Assembly (NCBI GenBank): GCA_033030425.1
Contig: JAUFSD010000010.1
Location: 806,001 to 870,000 of the forward strand
Source of the DNA: Verpa conica
Taxonomy: Eukaryota; Ascomycota; Pezizomycetes; Pezizales; Morchellaceae
Length of the DNA stretch: 64,000 bases
Direction of reading: 5' to 3'
Every line of letters starts with the position of its first letter. Position 1 is the stretch's first letter. The position numbers and the translations under genes were made by a program. Below the pieces are notes generated by a model, which made no database searches, had not been told where the DNA came from, and was given only the letters and a program-made list of their open reading frames with translations. Shown piece by piece: positions 38,820 to 48,607 of this stretch.

Positions 38820-38961
38820 CTACGCCTGCGGAGGTAAGTCTCTGAGCGCCTGGCTGCAGTGACACAGGTTTTGCCCAGGGAAAATGACAGCTAATGAATT
38901 TTTGCGTGAGAGATGGTGACACCACTGCCACTATCCAGAGATTTACCCCGTAGGCGTAGTA
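38818..38961. mobile_element. MITE family A, copy 2
   Basis: A 144-bp element with ends TACTACGCCTGCGGAGGTAA and TTTACCCCGTAGGCGTAGTA. It shares both termini and internal blocks (CCTGGCT, ACAGG.TTTGCC, TTTTTGCGTGAGA, TGGTG.CACCACTG) with copy 1 at 32631-32748. The two copies differ mainly by internal indels. Confidence 0.85.
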
Positions 38962-40200
38962 CTACATTAAGAAGCTAACCGTACACCAGATAGCCAATAG
39001 TAACGCCAGCAATACAATATGATAAAGAACGCCTATATATAGAAATATAAATAGATGGTAAAAGGTAGGAAATAGTCGAATATACTTTAACACTTTGGGA
39101 GCTCTAAGTCTTGCTCTCTGGTATTGTGCGGTGAAGTTGAATGCCACAATTTTGGTTAAATTTATTACTATACTAGGGCGTTCATTAAGAAGTATATATA
39201 TACTCGTGATTCTTATTGCGACCATAGGCCCCATGGCCCAGCAAACATTGTATGGGCGACAAGGCAGTGACAACAAAAAAGTCACAATGTTAACAGCAGT
39301 GACCAGAGTAATAATAAGAATATTGTAGAATTATAATAGATCCTTTAAAAGGCTGTTCTTTAGGCTTAGGATTGTTTTTTGAAGTTTTTTTAGGGTAGAT
39401 TTAATCTTGACAGGGTTTGGTGGGGTTTGGTGCATGTGGTGTTAGTTAGTTTTAGGCAGGGGGAGTGTATTGAAGAGAGAAGAGTATGTTGTGTGGGAAG
39501 AGGGATGGAAGAGTAAGATGACAAGGGTGAGAAGACTATGCGTGTTTGGATATCATGATGTCGTTCTTCTATATAGACACTTCCCATGTGTGTAACTGGG
39601 TAGGGGGGCATCATATCTGTGCTAACATCAGGGTGTTTTTGTTCACTATATCAAGCTACTCTTGTTAGTAAGCACCCTTCAACAAAAATTGCAAAGATAC
39701 AGTTAACTTACACTGAAAACTCTATTTCTTCTATAATATTTCACTTCTGCCTCATCGCTATTCCTTTCTCCTTTCTCCTTTTACCAGCTTGATCTCACAC
39801 TCTCATATTTTTTAGCTCCGGTATATTTCCGTTGTCTATCAACTCATAAAGTATATTCGTGAGTTGGTTCCGCGTTGTTACTATTCTAATAAATCGGATG
39901 ATATATGTTGAGATTGCGTTGGAGATGGCCTTTATGGAGGAAATCGAGTAGTACGTAGTGTTGACGAGTCGAGAAGAGAAATCGACGTACGCTTGTGAGA
40001 ACTATATTTTTAAGAATTCTAAGTGATTTGAGGTAGATAGTTTATAGAATCTGAAGAAGCTTAGGGGTGAATGAATGAATGAATTTATCATTAAGTACAT
40101 GCAACCCTGAGATTATGGTACTCGCACTAAAATCCCTCAAATAATAAAAACAAAAACAAAACAAAAATAAAACAAAAATTCAAAATAACCAATATAATAA
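38962..40200. other. Gene-free stretch
   Basis: Short frames on both strands near 39.0-39.3 kb are hydrophobic but match nothing I recognise. No clear repeat boundaries are seen. Confidence 0.45.
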
Positions 40201-40221
40201 TAAAATAACTCCTCGTAACTT

Positions 40222-40330
40222 CTATTCCTCTCCGTTGTCTTCTTCCTGTCCTTGTATACTGCTTGCCACGTCTTCCCACATATCGCCCCATCCCCACTCC
40301 TCTTCTCGTTCTCTAATTTCAACCTCTGCC
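40222..40330 (-). pseudogene. C-terminal relic of a transposon-type ORF, copy 1
   Basis: In one minus-strand frame a short open stretch encodes an acidic, Trp-rich tail, EWGWGDMWEDV, ending QEEDNGEE before a stop near 40222. A similar tail (LEWG, WEDMGG) occurs at 63466-63530. The paired occurrence suggests remnants of one mobile-element gene. I cannot name the family. Confidence 0.35.
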
Positions 40331-41440
40331 TCTCCTGCGTCTCCTCTAGCTTCTCTTGCTCTGCTTTTCCTCTAGAAGCTTAGGGGTTGGTGGTAGATTA
40401 TATATATATAGTGGACTATTTAGTAGAGGATGGTACTAATTGATGTGTTAAAAGAGAGGTGAATGGAGGGGAGACTTAAAGAATGTGAAAGATATCTTAC
40501 TTCTTTCTTCAAAGAAGATGTGCTATGAGGGAGCTATAAAGGGTATTTATATCTTATAATCTAGGGGGCTACTGGAGCTAGGTCTATTGACGGTGATTAA
40601 ATTAAGGGTTGTAGTCTCTCACTAGCTTTTAGGTGGGAGCATATGTTAAAGTAAGTACGTCTGTTCTGGATAAGGACAATGAATCTTAGATCGAAATACT
40701 CAATAGTATAATAGAAGGGGAGGGATCCACTACTAGTATAATTATTAGATCTAGCGGCTAAGCAGTTATACAAGACTAGTAACTTGAGAACAAATTCATT
40801 CACAAGTGAGTATGGAGAAAATATTGGTATCGCTCTTACTTCGCTATAGATAGATAGATAGGCTATATATGGTGACATGTACTTGATGAGAAATGAAAAA
40901 GTGGGAGAAAGAAAGAAAGAAAAAACACTTATTGGGCTATTGACGTGCTATAGGGATACTTACAAAGGTATTTCAGTACTAGATTATGTTCAACCCAAGT
41001 AATTAGGAGGCGGTTTATGGGAGCTGTTAATTAAAACTATTTCTTTGATTCTATGGGGGTCTTTTCTAGAATTCTATCATGGCTAGATAAACGTAGAGGC
41101 TACAGTTAACTTACTTTAATGTACTAGACGGGGTAAGCGCATCTACAGCGTTTTTCCCCCCGTGGTCACTGGTGTATATTAATTAACCTAGAATTCTTAA
41201 ATCGAATCCGGATGGTATTAAAACTCGAGCGATTTGTCATGTTAACATATATATATGTCCACACCAGGCCTGGATGGTCGGCTATGGCCGAGACAGTTAC
41301 TTAATAGCTAATGATAGGCTGTATCCTCAGAATTGAGTCTTCAGAGGTGCTCAGGTGAGTTGTTGTAGACTATTCCATGCATAGCCTGTAATGAGGTTTG
41401 TACAGAAAATTAACAGTGCGAATTTGAAAACTACTTACCA
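40331..41440. other. Gene-free stretch
   Basis: AT-rich with a short TATATA run near 40400 and a GATA/TAGA run near 40846. No supported gene. Confidence 0.45.
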
Positions 41441-41442
41441 TG

Positions 41443-41500
41443 CCACAACGGGATTTGAACCCCTGTGGGGGTCGTGTAACTATTCTAGCCTCCTAGAGGA
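41443..41500 (-). other. tRNA 3'-half-like fragment
   Basis: On the minus strand this reads CAGGGGTTCAAATCCCGTTG then TGGCA. It contains a perfect Pol III B-box core (GGTTCAAATCC) and a plausible T-arm and 3' acceptor strand. I could not find the matching 5' acceptor half or an anticodon arm upstream, so this is a fragment or a tRNA-derived repeat, not a complete tRNA gene. Confidence 0.35.
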
Positions 41501-41599
41501 AATTTTAACTTCTTAAATATTATATACTGCGTACCGAATCGTAGACTTGGCATATTTTTGGACCTTTTCGCTAAAAGTAGAGAACTACATATAATATTC

Positions 41600-42130
41600 T
41601 CTGACTCGTTTGAGGCTTCCTGCCGTGGATGTCACCTCAACGGGCTAGCCTGTCGGAGGGATGTCTCCTATATATATAGGTAATAACATAGAAATATTTT
41701 CGGCTACTAGAAATACCTATCTAGAACACAAGTCCCCACAGACACCACAAGGCATGGTACCCTTTATATATATAATCTTATTAAATTCGACGGCTGTGGT
41801 CGGGGGTAACATGTGTTCTTGCACAATTGCCAACACAAAAAAATAAAGAATAAAGCAGTTTACTATGTATTATATAGTATAAGTATGTGCGTATCTTTCT
41901 TGTCTTAGTGCCAGGAATTTCCATGGATCCCAACTGTTCCAGCGCCTGTTAACGCGCACCCACCCTGCTATCGAGGATCGAATTTACTAAGATTATACGA
42001 TATACATATATCAAAGCGTAAAAAGGGCGGAAATAGTTCATATTTGAAGTATATCTGTATGGATTGAGCTACGCCTTATTGCCCTTATACCTGTATAGGG
42101 GATATGAGTGTACCTCCAACGGGTAGGGCC
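41600..42130 (-). repeat. Dispersed repeat family B, copy 2
   Basis: On the minus strand this copy carries the same ordered blocks as 34150-34620: CCCGTTGGAGGTACACTCAT near 42103-42122, TTGTGTTCTAGATAGG near 41715, and a GGCTAGCCCGTTGAGG block near 41640. It is longer than copy 1 in the middle, so one copy has gained or lost sequence. Confidence 0.6.
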
Positions 42131-43916
42131 GAGGTAGGACCGATGCCTAATAGACTGCTAGCTGTTGATAAACATGCCCCCCTATAGCTAATGGGCCAGA
42201 ACATATATATTTTTCCCTATACATAAAGAAGGTATTAAGACTGGATTTTCTAGGTAAAAATAGGATTTTTTTGACTTGTTTTAACTGCCCTAGCCTCTAA
42301 GAGCGGTTATTTATATATAATACTCGTTCCCGTCAGACGTTTCCGGAGTCTGGTAACAGGGTACGCCATGTCTATCCTTCGGGGTCGTACGTATTGTGAG
42401 CCTGAGCGATTGGCTAAAATCCGGCAACTCAGTTTCTTCAGACCTCGGCTGTATAGGATCAACGAATCGCTAGAGTGTTATCAAGCCACAACCTTGGGGG
42501 CTGATTACAATGTGTGGTCATGTAGGCAAGACATGGCACTCCCTATTATCGTACGCTGAGAACGTCTGACCAGAACGAGTAGGTCCAAAACCGTGCACCG
42601 GGGTTGAGGATACGTACAGGTGGCTCTATCTGTAAGAATATTAATAGTATTCTTAGCAGGCAGCCCCATGGCCCACTAGACTATACCAGGAATGATTCCT
42701 TCCAGGTCCGGCTAGAACACCTTTCTTATAGGAATATTCTTACTATATTGTTTGTAATTCTCAGTCCCGGCCGTATTCTTATAGACAGAGCCGCCTGCGT
42801 ATATATATATCTAGCCGTGCGAACTTTAAGGGTCAACTTCTAGAAGCTGCTTCTTAACAAGAAAGAAGGCTTTTAATTAAATTTGTACCATATTCCAGAG
42901 AGCAAGGGCATGGGGGGGTCCTAATTTAGAGTATGACTTGTTGATCATGATAGGTCTCTATTTTGCTGAGATATGGCGCGCGGGGCTCTAAAGCTAAGTT
43001 TCTTACTATTTGGGGGGTTTAGTGATTAAACACGGCAGTACATACTTATCGTAGCCCATCTCTCTTCACACCACTTGATTAGAACCCTGGCGCATGCAAG
43101 GCCCAGGGAATCTCTTTTTATGATACACACTCTACATTACCATCACGCGACCAGCTAGGCCCCGTACTCGTGACAGGCCGTCGGTAAAGGCTATCGGCCT
43201 GCTGTTTACCAACTCATCTGATATGTATATGTAGGTATAGGGTAGGTAACCCATGATATTTACCGCTGTTGCACTCTAAGGATATGCTTATGATACTGTG
43301 CAGCCAAAAAATAAAGTCTGTTCGGTTTTCATGGTACTAAACAACGCCACCCTCATTTATAGCTAGGTGGAGATCGTTATAGTGGGCATTTGAACTGAAG
43401 AAATAACAAAGGTTCATAAGACTATAGGATTTACTTATATGAATAGGGATATTGGAGCTTGTTGCTGGTATCCTTTTTTGGGCGCAGGATCCGCTACCTG
43501 CATTTATTTTCAGGCGAGTAGCCGATAACAACACAACGGTTAAGGGTCTGGTGGGAATATAATACCGAGAGTGTCGACCATATATATATAAGTCTTGCAA
43601 TAGATAGGTTAATATATTATAGTCGCAGCTCTCTAGGGTAAATATAGGCAATATTGTAGTAAGATTTACCTATTCCGGATTCCTCTAAGGGCTTTCGTAG
43701 TTGTCATGCAAATTTGCTCGGTTCGGTTCGTGGCCTACTAACACAGCAAGATAAGTACATGGAGGTATATTATCTAAGGTTGGGTCCCCTCCCACTCGTG
43801 CCTGTCTTCGCCTCATAGCTTAATTTGGTACTTGCCTCAGCTCTTTACCAACACCTTTCATACTCCAGCTTAGTTAACGAACCCACTTATACGTCGCAGG
43901 AATCATCGTCACCAAA
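42131..43916. other. Gene-free region upstream of gamma-glutamyltransferase
   Basis: Short frames near 42.4 and 42.6 kb have no recognisable product. The promoter of the downstream gene must lie near its 3' end, but no TATA box stands out. Confidence 0.4.
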
Positions 43917-46248
43917 ATGCCTAGGTCTCATAGTATCAGTAAAGTGCGCTTCTCTTCAGAGGTCTCGCGGCCCCATTCTACTGACTACTGGGACCCAGCA
44001 GAGGGTGATGATGATCGGCAGATGATGTTATCGAAGCCTGTGCTAGTTATACCGGCGTCTATATACTATAATAACAACGTTCGTGGGAGGAGTGAGAGGA
44101 GAAGGTGGGAGGAGGATGAGAGAGAGAGAGAGAAGGCTTGCATCAAACTTCCTATGATGTTTGTGTTTGTTGTTGTACTGCTAGTTTCCGCAGTTGGCTT
44201 CGCAGTTATTTTTTGGGAAAATGAGGTAGAAGGGACTGGTGAGTTTATGTTCTGGGGCTCATATGGTTGGACGACCCGAGATGCTGGTTGTACATATGCT
44301 TATGTTTGGGTTCCGAAACACGAATAGACAATGATATTCTCGTCAACTGTCTTCACGGCGCTGTATCCTCGGATGTCGAAATCTGTTCTCATATTGGTGT
44401 TAATCTTTTAAAGAAAGGGGGCAATGCCGTAGACGCTATTATTGGTACTGTATTCATTTCATCCTATCTTACCGGAGTTCCGCCTAATGGGCTCTTTTAG
44501 GAACGGGTGTCTGCATTGGCACTGTCAACTCGTTCGCAAGTGGTATTGGAGGTGGCGGCTTCATGGTCGTACGTACTAAATATGGCGATTCCAAGAGCTT
44601 CAATTTTAGAGAGATGGCACCAGGGGCAAGCACGAGAAACATGTACCAAAGTATATTTTCTTCTCATACTCTACTAGAGCACCGTGTTTCACCTACGAGA
44701 GGAATCTAGGGCATAGAACTAATATCGATGAATAGGCGATCCCATACTCGCGCAAGTTGGCGGACTCGCAGTGGCAATTCCAGGAGAAGTCCACGGGTAC
44801 GCAACTGCACATGCCATGTTCGGCAAGCTTCCCTGGCGCGATATTTGGCAGCCTAGTATCGACCTTAGCCGTAGTGGGTTTCAGGTTACACCTACACTTA
44901 GAAAGATCATCATGAAAGATGCTACATTTTTCCGAGAGAATCGTAAGAATTGGGAATTCCTTTTCTCGAAAGAAACTGGGGATTTGGTGCATATAGGTGA
45001 GATTATGAAGAGGCCAAAGTTTGCTGATACGTTGGAGATAATCGCTGGAGGAAAAGAGGGGGGGGAAGGTGGAGAAGATGTGTACAAAGGAGTGGAAGAA
45101 TTTTATAATGGGACCATTGCAGAGAAAATAGCGACGTTTGTACAGAATAATGGTGGGATATTGACAAAAGAAGATTTTGGTGAATTTTTTACGGTTGTGG
45201 AGGATACAGCTAAGACGGAAATTATGGATATGGAGGTAATCACCTGTCAACCACCCTGCAGGTTCAATCCCCTCCCCAGGTGCTATCATAGTAAAAGTAC
45301 TAATAACCGTAGTGGACCTGTCTTAATAGAAGGTCTCAATATTGCCGAAGGGCTAGATATGAGAGACTCTCAAAATCCGTTATCATATCATCTTCTTATA
45401 GAGTATTTATTCTCAGAAATACAATTCCTATTACGTACAATAATAGTATTAACGTAATTTTCAGGACAATGAAGTGGCTATCAGCAGGTCGTACCGAACT
45501 AGGTGACCCCTTCGATCCTATCATGGCCTCAAATATTCCTCGCATTCACGAACTTACTTCAAAGTCCTGGGCGGCTACCGTTCGCGCTAATATTTCAAAC
45601 GATCGTACATATTCGTGGGAACATTACAAACCCGCATATGAGGCTACAGACCCTAAGGGAACCTCACACTTGTCTGTATTCGATAGGAATGGAGGGGCAG
45701 CTGCCTTGACCACCACAGTGAATCTTTACTGGGGCGCAAAACTCCATGACCCTGCGACGGGAATTATAATGAATAGCGAAATGGATGATTTCTCGATTCC
45801 AGGTAACAGGAACGCCTACGAATTACAGCCAAGTATCTATAACTACATTCTCCCGTTCAAGCGTCCTCTCTCTTCTACCGCTCCAACTATTATTGTTGAA
45901 TCTAATGGTAATCCTGGGCTCGTTATTGGTGGGAGCGGAGGTAGTAGGATTGTAACGGGTGTGTTTGAGGCTATTGTAAAAACGTACTTCTGGGGGTATG
46001 AATTGCTCGATACTATTAAAAGTCCACGGCTACATCATCAACTTATCCCTGAGATTGTCAGTGCAGAGTTGGGAGTAGAGGGGTGGATTATTAAAGGGCT
46101 AGAGGAGCGGGGACATAACATATCACAAAGAGGGATAGGTGAGGCAGCTGGGGGAAGTGTTTTACAAGCTGTAAAGGGGATGAAGGGAGGGCGGATTGAG
46201 GGGGTTGCAGATTGGTGGAGAAAGGGAGGGAAGGCAGCGGGGTACTAG
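43917..46248 (+). CDS. Membrane-anchored gamma-glutamyltransferase
   Basis: Gamma-glutamyltranspeptidase, which cleaves the gamma-glutamyl bond of glutathione and transfers or hydrolyses the glutamyl group. Exons are 43917-44238, 44328-44444, 44501-44650, 44736-45261, 45313-45402 and 45465-46248. They sum to 1,989 nt, or 662 residues. One transmembrane segment at about 78-100 (MFVFVVVLLVSAVGFAVIFW) after a charged, 77-residue N-tail predicts a type II anchor in the vacuolar or plasma membrane. The large-subunit part includes SFASGIGGGGFMVV and AIPGEVHGYA. The autocleavage/nucleophile Thr is expected at about 468 in KGTSHLSVFD, and GGSGGSRIVTG follows. All key motifs are present, so it looks active after self-processing. 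It sits alone between repeat-rich regions. Intron 4 (45262-45312) is 51 nt and has no stop. Confidence 0.93.
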
Positions 46249-46950
46249 TAAGAAGGGATTAAGGGGGGGAGCATATACTAGCATGAATTACTTCTCCTGT
46301 AAAATTACGAGACTATGGGGATAATACTCTATATATTTGAAGTACATTACACTAATATGTTCGGAGTACAGGTACTTCTAGTTTATTGGCTGTTATGTTG
46401 GTCTTGGCTTATATATTGTCTCACTGATCAACTATGGCATCGGATCCCCTACCGTAACAATGATGGATTCTATAAACCTAGAATAGAGAGGAATCTTATA
46501 TACCAATACTTGTACTATAAATAGAGGTTTTAGGGTTGTTGTGGGGCGTTTTTCTTCGGGGTCTGATCTTCGGGTAACCTTAATAACCGAAATTGTGTAC
46601 AGGGTTTCACCGTGATCCCGATCGGTACCGGGATTCCGATCACCTGAGACATTTCCGCTCTTTGTAACCTTACATACAATAGTAGGGAAAGGATATATAT
46701 AAAATAGATATGAAGTGATATCAGGGGACTCAATTAGATAGTATTTAGTGGATTAAGAAGCCCCCCTAAGCCCTAGGTGCCAATAGGAGGCTGATTTAGA
46801 GGCCCAAAAAAGGCCCGGTTTAGAGGTTTTTAGACCATGCTTTTAGATAAGATGGGACCAGATGATAGGTGATGCCACAGTAAGTCAATAAAGTACCAAA
46901 GATTACATATATATAGTTAGAGAGTGCACCCTGAGCATGAAAGGGTATGG
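46249..46950. other. Gene-free stretch
   Basis: Downstream region of gamma-glutamyltransferase. No supported gene. The sequence around 46600-46640 has short inverted pieces (GGTACCGGGATTCCGATCAC) but no clear element. Confidence 0.45.
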
Positions 46951-47402
46951 GTAATATCCCTTCATGTGGTATATTCCTCCAAAGTCCAAAAAATCGCGAT
47001 TTTTTGTCTATTTTAGGGGAGTATGGCCCAGAAGGTGATATGTAACTATTTTATAGAACAGGCTATACTTATCAGAGGGATTATCTATAGCCTATATGAT
47101 AATAACCATGTATTTTAGAAGTCGCTAGGGTGTAAGAGTAGCCTGCTATCACCTAGTATTTTATCACCCATACAAAAAAAACCTGGATTTTGACCAATAT
47201 TTTATTCTGCAGGAACTAATACTAGTATAGCCTTATAGAATAGAGATTAGATTCACTATACCTTTTAGAAAAGCACTCTATACTTTACAGATTATATACT
47301 AAAGCTATTATATATCACTCTCAGGACCATACTCCCCTAAAATAGATAAAAAATCACGATTTTTTGGACTTTGGGAGAATATACTATATGAAGGGGTATT
47401 AC
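46951..47402. mobile_element. Inverted-repeat element with about 80-bp arms, 452 bp
   Basis: The left arm begins GTAATATCCCTTCATGTGGT and includes AAAGTCCAAAAAATCGCGAT and TCTATTTTAGGGGAGTATGG. The right arm (about 47323-47402) is the inverted copy, with the changes expected of an older element (CGCGATTTTTT versus CACGATTTTTT). The 290-bp interior is AT-rich and non-coding. It has MITE structure, but the family is unknown. Confidence 0.8.
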
Positions 47403-47832
47403 TGTGACAATCTAACTATCGTCATGACTAGTCTCAAGTACCTCTCCATATAGAGACACCTAAGGATCTCCCTTGAGGGATAGGACTAGCTATCCTATTC
47501 CGGTCAATAGATACTAAGGAAAGTCATTACTATGATAGCCCGATCCCTAAGCGAGCTGGCGAGCTCCTAGGACGGAGTGAAGCTCACCGTCGTCGGTATG
47601 TGACAGAGACCAGAGTAATGCGTCTGTAGTCTATAGCTACGGGACATACTAGTGCAATGAGACTGAAGCAGTTGCCTCCATGAACAGAGTTAAGCTCCTG
47701 TTCCTCTAGGAGGAATAATAATGGCTTCGCTGATAGCCAACCATATGGGAGGCCGAGAGCCGTGAGATGAGAGCAAAGCTATGCTTAGTAGTTAGGGCCG
47801 CCAGCAAAAATAATAATTAACCTGGTGGCGTC

Positions 47833-47925
47833 ACGAATCGAACCATACGGGGCTACGCCTTGTGCTTCGCCCTAAGATCCTTATGGATCAAGATTACCTC
47901 TCCGCCACGCCTCCAGGTTGGACTA
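47833..47925 (-). ncRNA. tRNA-like Pol III head, possible SINE
   Basis: On the minus strand the sequence has an A-box match (TGGCGGAGAGG), then about 45 nt later a B-box match (GGTTCGATTCG). It starts GGCGTGG and ends GACGCCACCA, so the acceptor halves partly pair. The anticodon arm and T-stem do not fold canonically: GATCC-ATAA-GGATC has a 4-nt loop. It is therefore not a functional tRNA as it stands. A tRNA-derived SINE head or a decayed tRNA-Leu/Ser-type gene fits. The body would run toward lower coordinates. Confidence 0.45.
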
Positions 47926-48607
47926 GGAACGTGGGAAGGGAATCTAAGCAACGGCAGGAATCACCAGTGGGTTACCCTACCTAGGGGACTCTGTGTTTTC
48001 TAACACCTGCAAGGCGCCCCACTGTGCCACCCGCCGTTTGCAGAGGGGGCCCCCCTGAGTTGCTGATTCCCTAACAAAAAGACAAGTTTTGGACCCCAAA
48101 AATAACCCCAAAACCGTCAGGAAAATTTGTCCAATCAAACCAAACTCGAAGGGTATATGGGGGACAGTGCTGCAAATCCATAGGTGCAATCGGATTTGAA
48201 ATCGGACCATTATAGCAAAAGTTACAGAGCTTTTAGTAACCAACGCCTTTTAGTCGCTAGTCTATCGGCCCCGCTAGTTCTTAGGGGCGCTCTAGACTCA
48301 GTTGATTTCCAAGCACGGAGAAATTGTTCCCCGCTTCTTGGCAGCCTGCTCACAATCAAAATTCATAGCTTAAACCCGTCCTTCTTCCAGGACAACCATT
48401 CTTGCTAGTCAACGAACAACCGTTGTTCAGAGACCCTCATACTCTTAGCTAAAGACGTTTGTCTTCCCCTGGGAAGCAGAGCCTTTTAAAGTCTTTAGTT
48501 ATCGACCCATTAAATCCTTATTCCTGTTTTGCCTAGGGACTGTCGACCTTCCGTGTTGACGAGCAGTTCTAAGCCTTGCTGCTGAAGCTTCTCGTCAGAA
48601 AGAGAGG
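47926..48607. other. Upstream part of the pogo-like element or flank
   Basis: No reading frame supported. It contains GC-rich blocks (48010-48060) and a stretch around 48170-48240 that looks repeat-derived. I could not locate the 5' terminal inverted repeat of the downstream transposase relic here. Confidence 0.35.

Noticed and set aside
44693..45289. A 198-codon minus-strand frame inside gamma-glutamyltransferase
   Set aside because: It is a shadow of exon 4 and crosses intron boundaries without splice logic.
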